Assembly: GCA_910574455.1 (NCBI GenBank)
Contig: CAJSYZ010000004.1
Coordinates: 4,226,599 to 4,290,598, forward strand
Length of the DNA stretch: 64,000 nucleotides
DNA from: Trichaptum fuscoviolaceum
Taxonomy: Eukaryota > Basidiomycota > Agaricomycetes > Hymenochaetales > Trichaptaceae
Direction: 5' to 3'
A program made the translations under genes and the position numbers. The notes under the pieces are model-generated. The model saw only the letters and a list, made by a program, of their open reading frames with translations. It ran no database searches and was not told where the DNA came from. Positions 28,858 to 39,916 of this stretch are shown one piece after another (the first letter of the stretch is position 1; each line of letters starts with the position of its first letter).

Positions 28858-29803
28858 ATGTCACTAGCATTACCTCGACTTTCTTCTCCCCATTTCTCTC
28901 TCTCTGCGCCTTTGACTAGACGTTCTTTGACGTTGATCCGTGCAGCCTTGCAAAAGACGATGTCAGAGAACCCAAGACTATTGCCCGACTCCGACATCCC
29001 GAATGCAGCTGTTCTCATACCCTTATGCAATATCGACAACAAGCCGAGTTTAATATACGAAGTGAGAGGAAAGTTAAGAATGCACTCGGGAGAAGTGAGG
29101 TTGGTGTTCTCGTCCTCGGTGACCACTACTGTCTGATTGTGTTGCTCGACTACACAGCTTCCCGGGAGGACGCGTCGATAACGTACGTTCACTTTTAATC
29201 AGAAGGCTAAAGTTAGAAGTAACTTATCACAACCTCTCCTTAACAGACGGATAAATCATTCTTAACTGCCGCCCTTCGTGAAGCAAACGAAGAGATTGGA
29301 TTGACGGCTGGTCAGGTGGAAATAATAGGAGAAGTTGGTCCTCCCAAGCTATCATTAGGAGGGATGCGCGTATGGCCGTATGTTGTAAGTACAAGGCTGC
29401 GAACCTGGATTTGACAAGGTGCTGACCACACACTGGCACTATAAAGGGATATGTGTACAAAGACGAACAGGACCGCCTCGAAGACGCCGACCCAGATGAA
29501 CCCATTCCATCACTCTCCATAACCTCTCTAATAGCCTCAGAACCTGAAGTCGCCCAAATTTTTCATCTACCATTGTGTGACATCGTACAGCCTACGCGCC
29601 TACGCTTACATCAATTTCGCGGATGGGCCCCATATTGGGCTATCGATGTATCGGACATCGCTGGTGGCACAGGCGGTGTCGACTGGGCGGCGGAATCATC
29701 AACAGACGAAGTTGGTGGTGGTCAAGAAGGGAAACTGGAGGTGTGGGGGTTGACAGGCTGGTATACGAATATATTCATGCGCGCGATCGAGGTTTTCCAA
29801 TAG
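28858..29803 (+). CDS. Nudix hydrolase, coenzyme A diphosphatase type (NUDT7/8, Pcd1-like)
   Basis: Likely cleaves CoA or acyl-CoA to phosphopantetheine and adenosine 3',5'-bisphosphate. The UPF0035/Nudix signature, once spliced, reads HSGEVSFPGGRVDNTDKSF then AALREANEEIGL, with the metal-binding REANEE core. Further blocks are GEVGPPKLSLGGMRVWPYVG and W.LTGWYTN near the end. The N-terminus (MSLALPRLSSPHFSLSAPLTRRSL, split here as MSLALPRLSS and PHFSLSAPLTRRSL) is Ser/Leu/Arg-rich without acidic residues and could be a mitochondrial presequence. An internal ATG (MSENPRLL, about 28,960) would give a version without it. One donor is GTTGGT (29,100) rather than the better-looking GTGAGG five bases upstream. 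About 250 residues. It is divergent from GPATCH1 and convergent with VMA12. Confidence 0.85.
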
Positions 29804-30012
29804 ATTTCCGCAAGCTATGCACTCGCACTGCCTGGGCCCGCCGTCGATAAGCGAGGGAAGCCATCATTTGACAGACGGGCAACTGCTTCGGGAGACAGCC
29901 TGGTGTTCAGCGAAGCGCCTTGAACCGATGATATCAGGTTAGGGTCGGTTCGTGAGCCGTGCATAGCCCCTTCGATCATAACTTGTCGAAGACACACCTC
30001 GTTCCCAGGCGT

Positions 30013-30747
30013 CTACTTTTCGACGTGATGACCAGTTCTGCGGCGTATCTGTCCACCAACAATTTGATCATTTTCCCTAGCATCAATGCTATCGACAAGC
30101 AAAGAATCGTTATCGTAATCAGAGTCGTTCTTCTTGTGTATCGCCACCGCTTTCGCTTTGGTCGAGTGTCTAGATTGCCAAATGATGTACAAGATCGTTT
30201 CAGAGAAGCCGACTACTGTCGCCACAAAAAGGGCCAGAAGGACTTTCTTTAGACAATTGTTAATTTCGAGCTCAATTAAGTAGAAGAAGTTCAGACACAC
30301 CCATTCGTCTCGCCATCCCGATTTGTCCGCCGCCCACCAAGCTGCACCGCCCGAGCACCCAATGCTAAGCAACCCATTTACCACAGCAGTCAGAGCTTTC
30401 CTATCATTAAACTCCTTCTTCGCCTGAGCCTCTGCAGAGTTCCTGACAGGAGGAAGGGGCGGCTTAGACGAAGGAGCTGTCGTTGTTCCGGCTAACAGTG
30501 CGACCATCAAGAACGATCCAGGATGAAGACCTTTTCCCTGAAGAACAATGGCGCCCTCATCCGTCCGAGCCCATCGCGATATTTTAGATAGCAGGGAGTA
30601 ATGTATCTCCGTACCATCGAGTTCGGCACTGAGCACGGTGGACAACTCCAGCGGCAATATAGGGAGCAACGGTTCCAATGTTACGCGCAGGTGGTCCTCA
30701 AGCGAGACAGTTATATCATTGACAGTTGACGGAGGTATCGCCGTCAT
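30013..30747 (-). CDS. VMA12: ER V-ATPase assembly factor, Vma12 / TMEM199-like
   Basis: A small two-span membrane protein resembling Vma12/Vph2, which helps assemble the V-ATPase Vo sector in the ER. ATG 30,747 (MTAIPPSTV) starts a helical cytosolic domain (LEPLLPILPLELSTVL, EIHYSLLSKISRWART). TM1 is ALTAVVNGLLSIGCSGGAAW and TM2 is KVLLALFVATVVGFSETILY, joined by a WW..WRDEW loop. The tail is charged and cytosolic. A 54-nt segment at 30,247-30,300 has GT..AG ends and no stop. As an intron it gives RDEW-KVLLALF, which fits the family; retained, it adds 18 residues. The open frame continues upstream without an ATG. Assignment is by topology and loop motif, so moderate. It is divergent from BRN1 across 186 bp. 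Confidence 0.72.
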   Translation of the reverse strand: MTAIPPSTVNDITVSLEDHLRVTLEPLLPILPLELSTVLSAELDGTEIHYSLLSKISRWARTDEGAIVLQGKGLHPGSFLMVALLAGTTTAPSSKPPLPPVRNSAEAQAKKEFNDRKALTAVVNGLLSIGCSGGAAWWAADKSGWRDEWVCLNFFYLIELEINNCLKKVLLALFVATVVGFSETILYIIWQSRHSTKAKAVAIHKKNDSDYDNDSLLVDSIDARENDQIVGGQIRRRTGHHVEK

Positions 30748-30933
30748 CACAGCAATAAGACAAAAAATGCGATGGACGTTAGTGTCCTTCTGTTCACTGG
30801 CAGTCAACGGAGCCAAGCGGGCGTAATGTGTTCAGGGCAGGGCTTCCGGAACGCGTCTGGCACGTGATGTGAGGTCGCGTCGCGTCACAGTTCTTGGGCG
30901 TGTGTCACATAATCTCTTCCTTCAACTACGACG
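30748..30933. promoter_or_regulatory. Divergent VMA12 / BRN1 promoter with MCB-like sites and an E-box
   Basis: The 186-bp spacer holds ACGCGT at 30,851-30,856, the E-box CACGTG at 30,861-30,866 and a doubled CGCGT (TCGCGTCGCGTC) at 30,875-30,886. MCB/MBF sites would suit the cell-cycle gene BRN1. A CACGTG site could serve either gene. Function is inferred from motif identity only. Confidence 0.5.
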
Positions 30934-33900
30934 ATGGCGAGGACAGCACGTCTCCGCGCACAGCCCACGCACCAATCGCTCTATGCCGACTCTGATTCGG
31001 ATGGCGATGAGAACGGTGTCGAGAATTCCGACTACGATGCGACACCCAAAGCCCCTTCCCGGAAGGGTGCACTGACAAAGTCGAAGGGCAAGAAACGTGT
31101 AAGCGACGTGTATCACGCAGTTGGACCCGACCGCGGCGCAGCTGAAGGTAGCAGCCCACAGCGCGTGCCATTCAGGACTGTAAATATCAACGATGACGAG
31201 GCGGAGAAGCGTAGACGACGGAAGAGCGCGAAGATAGCCCCGCCCATGATGATGGTGGTGGACGAGGAGGAAGTGGGCGGTTCTCAGGACAGCGGAAAGA
31301 ACGATACACCCAAGGCCTCGAGACATCTGAAACATAAACAGCAATTGATGGCTGTCGCGGAGACTCCTGAAATCAATGTGCCGCTCGATGTCATGAGCTC
31401 GAACTTTGAGGAGTGGATGAAGATGGCGACAGACAATGTATGTCCTCCTATAGTTCAAACTTGAGTACTTTGCTAACGTGTGCTCTAGAAAATTAATGCA
31501 GCGAACTCATGGAACTTCGCACTGATTGATTATTTCCATGATATGTCTCTTTTACGAAATAATGGCGACAATTCTATTAACTTTCAGAAAGCCTCGTGCA
31601 CTCTCGATGGCTGCGTAAAGATCTGGACTAGCCGTGTGGATAGCGTTGGAACAGAAACTGGAAAACTTCTCAGTAATCTCGCGAATGAAGGCAGGGCCGA
31701 CGAAGACAATGAAGAAGGCTTAGCGGAGGACCATGACCCCAACGATCCAACTCAACGCGGAAAGCGTGGCACGGGTTCACGGCGAGCAGAGTCTACTCTG
31801 GCAAAGAATGCTTCTGTTCTACGAAGCAAGAAACTGGATCTCGAATTCAGCGTTGATCCTCTGTTTAAAAAGACCTGTGCCGATTTTGACGAGGGAGGTG
31901 CGCAAGGCTTGCTAATGAACCATCTGAGTCTCGGTGTTGGCAGTGAAGGCAGTCTTCGGGTTATTTTTGATGCTAGCGACTCGATGGGCAAAGGCAAGGA
32001 AAATGACGATGAGCCCCCGGAGGAAGAACCAGTCGATGAGATCGACCTCAGTCATCTTCGAAGTAAGTGTTCTTCTCTCGGCGAGAAGGTCATAGATTCA
32101 CTAATGCTGTGTATTGTCCATAGACAATTTCTTACCTGACCTCGGCGTCCTCGATGACAAAGCAATCGCTCATTCTTTAGAGGGCTTTTCCTTCTCCAAA
32201 GACGCATCTAACTTCGACACGTCTTTATTCATCGGTTCGGGTGATGACAATGATGGCGATGACGATGGTACAGGCGAACCATTTGGTGGGGATGACGATG
32301 TTCTTCCTATGGACGTCGACGGAGCTTTCGGTGATGCTCCTGCGGGAGACGTTGAAGATTTCTTTGTCGGTGATCAAGCTCCCGGAGACGACTACGGAAA
32401 CGGTGGCTTTGAGATGGGCCAAGATGACCAAGGAGGTGCGGATGCCGTCGATGGTGCGAATGGCGATGACGATGGCGCGCAGCCACCTCGACTGGGAGGC
32501 TTCGAACCCTTTGACCCGAGGCGTGTTCCCAACGAACGCGACTTGATTTTGGCTATGACGGAGCCCGGGGCAAATGGTAGCTCATTGGATTACTTCGACC
32601 AGACTTTCCTCAAGAATTGGGCTGGTCCTGAACATTGGAAATTACGAAAGGTAATACGAAGACGTAAGTTCGCCCTTCGTCTTCGAGCTTATGATGAATA
32701 ACCGGTTCATGCAGCGGAAGCGAATGCTGACACTACTGCGAACAAATCAAAGCAGCGGGAAAAGAAAGAACCGTTCAAGATTGACTTCCTAACGCCTCCT
32801 ACGAAGTCACAGAAAGAAATAGCGAAGGAAATCTTTGCTCCTGTAACCCGAGGTGGAAGCATAACCCTCCCTCAATTCGGCAAGAGCAAGCGAGGTCGCA
32901 AGGGTAAAGAGAAGAGAAGTGAACAAACACTTCCGGATGACATGCATTTCTCCAGCCGGCAACTTGTGACTCTCTTCCTAAAGCCGAAGTTCGCGGTGAG
33001 TGTGCAAAGATCTGCGATATCGGACAAAGCTGAAGTTTAATGACTCCAGCTGAAAATGCGTGGTAATCGCGCCCGACTGGATAGGAATGATGGCGAAGTT
33101 GATGAAAACTTCTGGGCGCAAGCTGCCGCGGAGCAAGCAGGCCGTAGAGATGACGACGGTGAAGACGGTTCGAAATTCAAAGTACTACTATACCCAACTC
33201 CCACTAATTGGCCTGCAGACACAAACGGGGCCGTCCCTTTCAATACTCAATTCTTCCACGATGAGTACGAGGATGGGCCTGGCTTCGACGACATCTATGA
33301 TGGTGATGGCGAAGGTACTCCGGGCATAGGTAACGCCGCCTTGGACATTGATTCCGGCGACCGCGATCTTTTGTCTGAGACTCAAGGACAGTCCCGGCGT
33401 GTGAGGCCAGAGACAGTGAATTACGCAAGGAGAGCTAAGCGTGTGGATGTCCGGAAACTCAAGGAGAACATCTGGAAGGGCTTGGATATTATTGTCCCAC
33501 CATCTCAAGGAACGAATGATGAGGATGATGAGATGCATGTGGTATGTTACTCGCCCGTCTCGCAATGTCTGATTCCTATGGACGAATGAATTAATTGATG
33601 CTTGTACAACAGGAAACTTCGAATTCCCAGCCAGCCACAGATCCATCCGAACCTCGTGTCTTCACATCGGTGATTTCTGACCTACAGAAGTCGTACCCGA
33701 AGGACAAAATGGAAGAGATCAGCACGAGCTTCTGCTTCATTTGCCTGCTACACCTCGCAAACGAGAAAGGTCTCAAGCTTGAAGTTACTGACGACACGAA
33801 CGCCCCGGCCCAAATCGAAGAAGAAGAAGCCGAAGACACCAAAGTCGGAGACATCTGGGGACTAAAGGTGCCTTCCATATTACTCTGACTCATGATCTCA

Positions 33901-33967
33901 ATTCTCACTTAAAAATCCGTCGCTCTGATAGGTCTTCAGAGATCCAAACGCCATTCCCTCGGCGTAG
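30934..33967 (+). CDS. BRN1: Condensin complex kleisin subunit (CAP-H / Barren / Brn1)
   Basis: Kleisin that bridges the SMC2-SMC4 heads and recruits the HEAT subunits of condensin for mitotic chromosome compaction. Conserved N-terminal blocks: NVPLDVMSSNFEEWMKMATDN, split over an intron from INAANSWNFALIDYFHDMS, then NFQKASCTLDGCVKIWTSRV. Central blocks are FKKTCADFDEGGAQGLLMNH and NFLPDLGVLDDKAIAHSLEG. An acidic Asp/Gly-rich stretch follows (near 32,240-32,480). The C-terminal kleisin winged helix has RKLKENIWKGLDII and EISTSFCFICLLHLANEKGL. The last exon reads VFRDPNAIPSA after an intron starting at 33,868 with a weak GTGCCT donor. Reading through that intron would instead stop at 33,888. 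Start: ATG 30,934 (MARTARLRAQ). About 880 residues, intact. Confidence 0.95.
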
Positions 33968-36900
33968 GCATCTGTATGATACCTACATGTTTGGTTATTG
34001 TTTGCTTAGCTAAACTCCGTGGATATTGAAAACGATATCTTGTTTATATACACATAATTATCCTAACTTCTATTGTAGATGTACAATCACATGTCTGTAA
34101 GCTTTATCTCCAGGTTGTGTCCAATGAATTGTGGCTTATATGCTGCACATGTACTCTAAAACTTCATGCACCCGGCCCCGGCTTACCATGCTTGTTTATT
34201 CGTCGCATCACCGTCAGGATAGATGAAGCTAGAATACATTGGCTCCGCATGTTGAGAAAAGCATAGCTTTCGGCAGATAGAGCGCTGACGCCGGTCATTG
34301 ATCATTCCTAGCAGATGTCCGACAATAGAGCTCCCATTCCGAGTCGGATCTTCGCTGAACTGAATGCAGTAGGACAAACACATGAGTAACAAGCCACCAC
34401 ACAAGCATTATGATCATGGCAGACTCGGAAGTCACAAAATACCCACCACAAGTTGGACTGCAAAATACTTCGACCAGAACAAAAACTATATCATTCAGAA
34501 ATCCTAGTCTTCGAGAAAGAGGCTAGAGAAGAGTTACTACAATAAAGTAAATTCAAGCTACTTACTGTCAATACATATATGTACTTCACCGTTTTACTCA
34601 GGGTCCAGATTTTCCTTCCAGCCCGTTCTCAACCGTATACTCTCAAGCCGGTCCCTGATATGCGATCTACTTGAGCTCATCATGACATAGAAAGTGGTCA
34701 GACATTAGATGTGAGAAGGTGTTGACCTTCTTTTTGATAAAGTAGATCAGCCAGCGTGCAAGTTACTACAAATGATGATGATGAGAACTCGATCGAGTGG
34801 CAAATCTTCTTCTTTGATATAGTGTAGCAGATTCAAGGAGTATACCTATCAAATGCATACCTGGAGAAGCTTGCAACATTTGTATGTGTCAAAGAAATGT
34901 ATCCTCAAGGCCAAGCGGTTTGGATGATAAGGGCATATTTTTATTCATATTTTTTTTTGCTAAACAAATTACTCCGCCCATGGAAAGCTGCGTTGGGCTA
35001 GTGATTAACGATACCAAGAACATGCCATGCGAACTGTCGTGTGAGTCGAGTGATTAATGACCCACGATGCAGACAAAGACAGGACACGATGCGATGTGGG
35101 GCTGATTATAGTGTCAGCCGAGTTGATCGGAACACAGGATTCTGCGAGATGAATATAGTTTTATATACTAAGTAGTCCGTTCAATTAAGGATTGTTAAGC
35201 GATGACAGTAAGGAATAAGGACATACTAGTAGTAGTAGTATTCAGTTAGTCCGTACTACGAGTGATTTGTAAACGTTGATCAAGTCACACATTTTATCGA
35301 TTTAAACGTATAAAAGTAGATGGCCGGTGATGAGGTATGTGACTTGGACGTTTCATCTCGAACGATCCTAGCGAGATGCTCGTATGTTCTATGATATATG
35401 CGCCCTATTACACTTGTACCGCGGAAGAAAGTAGCTTATGCCGGTACTAGTACGTACATTGGAATCTAACTTGAGTGCGGTAAAATCCGGAATAATACAA
35501 CTCCGATTGAAATAATTGATCGACGCGATATAACTGCAGATCTCTCAAGCTTCCATCTCAAACTACCATCATAACCTACTATTATCTCGCGTTGATCATC
35601 CATAGAATTGTAGACGTGATAAAGTAAACGGCTTTACTCTGCAACATTTTTTCAATGAATCGTATACAGGCAAAGTGTTATGCGTAATATCACAAGCTAC
35701 TTATTGACAACTGCTGGCTGTCGAAGCTGATTGTGTATCAATATGAGTTATATTTACAGATTTCTGTGGGAATAGAACTAGTTGAAGTGAATATGGAAGA
35801 CAGAAGCTTCTTCCCGTTCTTGCACTTTGCACTGCAATCGCTCAAAGACCTCGACATGGGAAGATCGGATACTGAACACATGCTCGTCAAGCATTCCACC
35901 TTACTTCCACCATTCTGTCCGGAAACTTGAAAGTGCCACTCGCCACACCAAGAAAATGTGATCGGGCACCAATAAGTGCTACAGCTATCCGTGGAGAGAC
36001 GTTGAAAGATACACGGAATCTGTAAGCTAGTGACGATATTTCATATTCGCTAACACTTATAATAGAATGACAAGTCAGTCCTGGCCGGAAAAACGGTTCA
36101 GCTGGGAATACGCATCAATCTTGCTTCGCCTCCGCATTAGTCTATCGGCATTGTTGACCAAAGTTGACTTGAAGCTAAGGTTCTGAAACGCGAAGAACTT
36201 GGATACGCTGGGTGCGTGATCAATCGTTTCATGATGTAGTCTCAGACTTGGCGCTCCTCACCGATCTGACCTCGGCGATAATTACTGGTCTGGCGAGCCA
36301 CAGTCGTATCTTAGATGGATCGACAAGTCAATAGAAGGCGTTAGTCGACCAGTCCTCAGCATCATTCTCTATTCCAAACTTCATTCTTTGTATTCGGACC
36401 CGTGACTATGGTAGGTATCAAAGTCATGCCGATGAAGGAGATCCGTCAGTATAAGGAATTCTGTACGGAACTTTTACGAGGTATGTAGAAGCTGGTGCCG
36501 TTCAGTATGGGACACTTCGAATACAGGAACAACAACGCAAGTGGGTCACGGAAGCAGTCAGGATACAGTGATGGGCGAGGGGATTGAATCGAACCTTGTT
36601 CGTGGCTCCCGTCCTTCTATTCTAAATACATTCCGTTAGTGCTTGGGCACTCTGCTTTCACCACAGAGAGAATTATCCACTGGAGCGTATGATCTATGTA
36701 ACTGATGCTTGTCTCTGAGGTCTTTTGTGCAATAGCTCTTGCTTGACGCATGAACTTTCATGAGACGCAGCTGTGACGTTCATGTGATCAGAAAGGGATT
36801 AGTTAACTCACTATATGCGTCGCATAAAAACTGATTCTCGCGTGATTTATTGATTAAATAACATTTATTAGACGAGCTCGATTGTGGTATGTTATAATAC

Positions 36901-37175
36901 AGTGACATTACAAAGCAGATGAGTGACGATTGCGATGGATATTATGACGAGAAATGTTGTGCTACACTCAATTATATTCAATCAAAGCGGAACAATAAGC
37001 AAAACCTCCCGACCCCGCCAGTGGATACGGAAATATGGTGGGTGGTGATCGCGAAGAAGGCGAATAAAAGTGTGGCAGAGCCTCCTAGCGAATCAGATGA
37101 TAGATGGATGTGGTTGCCAAAGAGATAGAAAAATGGGTATGAAGCATGGAAGTGTTGAAATTCACTGGTATCTGT
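33968..37175. other. 3.2-kb gene-free region
   Basis: The longest stretch without a supported gene, lying between two convergent 3' ends. Only short, unconvincing frames occur (for example 35,733-35,930 and 36,919-37,128). It has a (TAG)n run at 35,227-35,240, a TGATGATGATGA run near 34,771 and AT-rich blocks. I see no terminal repeats, transposase or reverse transcriptase motifs, and no tRNA that folds. A GGTTCGATTC box on the minus strand near 36,585-36,594 lacks the paired T-stem of a tRNA. Confidence 0.5.
35227..35240. repeat. Short (TAG)n microsatellite
   Basis: Four and a half copies of TAG in non-coding DNA. No function suggested. Confidence 0.6.
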
Positions 37176-38948
37176 CTAGGATGTGAGTGGGCGCGTGAGG
37201 CGTAGGTTCGCCTGCCAACTGCCCATCGAGACGTGATGCAGACTAACAAGGACCAAGTCATCGACGGTGATCTTTCCTGGCCCTACCTGCCAGCGAGGGT
37301 CAGCGGATGGTTCGGTTGGACCGTCAAGGTGCTCCTAATATACAGAGTGTGTCAGCGCCAGATCCCGCAGAGTAATGAGACAGAAAATGGCCGCATAATC
37401 CCGGGGGGAGGGACGCACTCACGTCGATGAATCTGACGATGGTCTTCGCAACGTTCTTCGCCAACTTCTGCCTTGTGATAGGCCCTGGTGGACTTTTGAA
37501 GTCCCTCGTAGGGATCTGCCGGCTCCAGGGCTGGTAGCCTTCCCACTATAGAAAAGCATAAATATCAACGTCTCGTTGTGATGCATTTAGAAAGGGGGAA
37601 CTAACGACCAGTCTCACTGAGATTGAAGGACCTCTGTTGACAAACATAAGCTCATCGCGGTCCTTCAGACGCATAAAGCGATTTTGCAGAGCGTCTCTTA
37701 AAGAAATGCCAAGCTGTGGAGGCTCCTGTGAACGGAAGACAACGGGCGGCTCGAGAACCGCCTGTTCGACATAACGGCGCCGATCGCTAGCAGTATGGGG
37801 CTTATACACCCTTTGGGGAACAATGGGTCCAAATCCGTCATCATACATCTGCGGAAGCGGATATTGCTGAGTATTGGTATTGACGTTCATGCGTTCGACT
37901 GCAGGCGAGGGATTTGGCGACGAATATACAGGGCCGACGGAATGGTTGGTAGTTTCGTAGCAGCTGTATGACACTTGGGGAATAGTCTGAGCATTTACAG
38001 CGCAGTTGGCATGGCCGGTATAAGTATAAGGAGTGCTGAAGTTCCCCTGCGCCGTAGCATTATGGTTGTCACTTCCGTACCCTGTGTTATACTGAGTCTG
38101 CACATGTTGTTCGGAGTGGAGTCCCGTGTACTGCGGGACAGGGCTGGACCGAACGATAGCGGGAGACTCGTGGAATCTGTCGAGCGATAAATGGGACCCG
38201 TGCGCAGAACCTGGGGTAAGCGGATGGGATAGTAGATGGGGAGATGGCGATGGGTTCAGCGATCCAGCGCTCCCCTGTGACCCGGGGGACGGGAATTGGG
38301 GCGAAGACGGGCTGTTGTCGATGCCTAAAATCGGGGTCAGCGGCGGCTGAAGCGGGCTGAGTCCCGAGGGGTTTGGAGGCGACTCTATACTCCGATTGAA
38401 ATTCGACGGCGAGTGGGGATCATAGTATGTCTCGTTAACCTGCACCCAGGAGGGTGGATAGTACGAGTTCAACTGGTCTGAAGGATATGCCGTTAAGCAA
38501 GACTGGTTGAAACCTGTACTGGACCCGGTTGGATAATTTGGAGTAGGTCTCATAATCGGAGAATAACTGAGGTCGGTGGTGAGCTGCGGGAGTTGAGGGC
38601 GAGTCTGCAAAGTTAAACACTGCAGTCAGTTTTTATATTTGTGAGGAAAACAAGTCAAAACACGAGTATTTACGATGGCAGCACGAGGATCAAAGGAAAA
38701 GGAACGGTTGCCACCACGGACTTGATTAACGTCACCAGACGTGGCCGTGGAATGATGGCCGAAGCCGTGATGCAATCGAAGCGCGTTGCTGTAGCCTTGT
38801 TGTTCCTCGTCTTCAGGTCTGTGAGGGAAAGGGGATGAGGAGGGGGAGGGGGAGGAAATCGGAGAGGTGTTTGATTTCATTGGAGACTTTATATGCAGAT
38901 GACTCACCCGATGACACTGATGTTGTAGTCGTAGTCGTAAGGCTGCAT
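37176..38948 (-). CDS. Lineage-restricted Pro/Ser-rich protein with a conserved-looking C-terminal module
   Basis: I do not recognise a named family. Exons join in phase from ATG 38,948 (MQPYDYDYNISVI). They run through GPEDEEQQGYSNALRLHHGF and FSFDPRAAI-TRPQLPQLTTD to a long Pro/Ser/Tyr/Asn-rich region (37,850-38,600). The C-terminal third is more ordered: RRRYVEQAVLEPPVVFRSQE, LGISLRDALQNRFMRLKDRD, WEGYQPWSRQIPTRDFKSPP, LAKNVAKTIVRFID, GPGKITVDDLVLVSLHHVS and MGSWQANLRL. This pattern of a disordered N-terminus with a compact C-terminal region suits a fungal regulatory protein, but there is no DNA-binding motif I can name. About 470 residues. It is divergent from the ataxin-10 gene over about 970 bp. 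Confidence 0.78.
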
Positions 38949-39916
38949 GGTTGGATGAAGATGAGGTGATGATGGACGAAAAGGTATACTTGGGGTGCGT
39001 ATGAGGGTATTAGTACACAGGATAGCAGTCCAGCACGGATTTAGAGGATCTGATAGTATTCGTGAGAGGATCGAATCGTGGAAAAGCAAAGCTTATTGTT
39101 TCAAACCGCAGGCCGATCAATAAGAAGGGGAAGTGGTGAGCATCAAGTTGTGTGGAGAGGGAAACTTCGCGGGGGCGTAGGTGGGGCATGCGATAAAGCA
39201 ATAGACGAAGACGTCTTTAAGTATCCGTTGCAGTGCGGGGGCGAGTTGAGTCAGTGCATTCCATATCGAATTCTCCGATAAGAGCAGAGCCAGGATTCCT
39301 GTGTGTAGTGGCATGCGTGCCCAACTGGGGCTGTCTGCCTCAGGCCCGAGCGAAGGTTGAAACAGTGCCTCTGTGTCGGCGTCAAAATTGCGGTGAAGTC
39401 GAATGTGTGCTGATGACTATTCGGAACCATTCAGAGAAGAGTCGGTACCAGATCCGAAGACAAGCAGAAAGATGAGTATTTCCTTGTTCCCATGGGCATT
39501 CAAAGGACCATCCCAGCGGTCAGAAGATGCGTGTTTTGAAGATGACCCCATCAAGAAAATCCGAATTTGTCGATTAGAAGAACAGCCATGACTCGTTGGG
39601 AAGTTGGTTCTGGAGAGGCTATCCAGTCATCCTTGATGCTGTGTATGCACTGCCTAGTGTTGATGACTCGTAATAGATATATAGCAGATTGTTGTGTCCC
39701 GACGTTCACGGTACCAGGACAGGTTCAACCTATTTGAGAGTAGTTCTATTTGGACGTTCCTTGGATAGCCTCAGTAAGCGCCCGTGACATACCCACTGGC
39801 ACCATGACCGTCACGGCAGCCTCAGCGGCCTGAGGTTCACGGTGTGACAATTTTCAGAAAGTCGAGCCTCCTCGTCCGAGTCTCTGCCTTTCACAACGAT
39901 CTGAAATTACAGTGGC
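38949..39916. other. Long divergent promoter region
   Basis: About 970 bp between divergent genes. A stem of CCTCAG..CTGAGG nested between ACCGT and ACGGT lies near 39,806-39,842. Frames at 39,078-39,281 and 39,403-39,591 show no domain and are not called. Confidence 0.45.

Noticed and set aside
36560..36670. tRNA-like B-box GGTTCGATTC on the minus strand, suggesting a tRNA or SINE head.
   Set aside because: The flanking bases cannot form the 5-bp T-stem, no 7-bp acceptor stem was found, and no A-box is at the right spacing.
36919..37128. 69-codon plus-strand frame next to the 3' end of the unassigned gene.
   Set aside because: AT-rich context, no homology recognised, and no splice partners; most likely chance.
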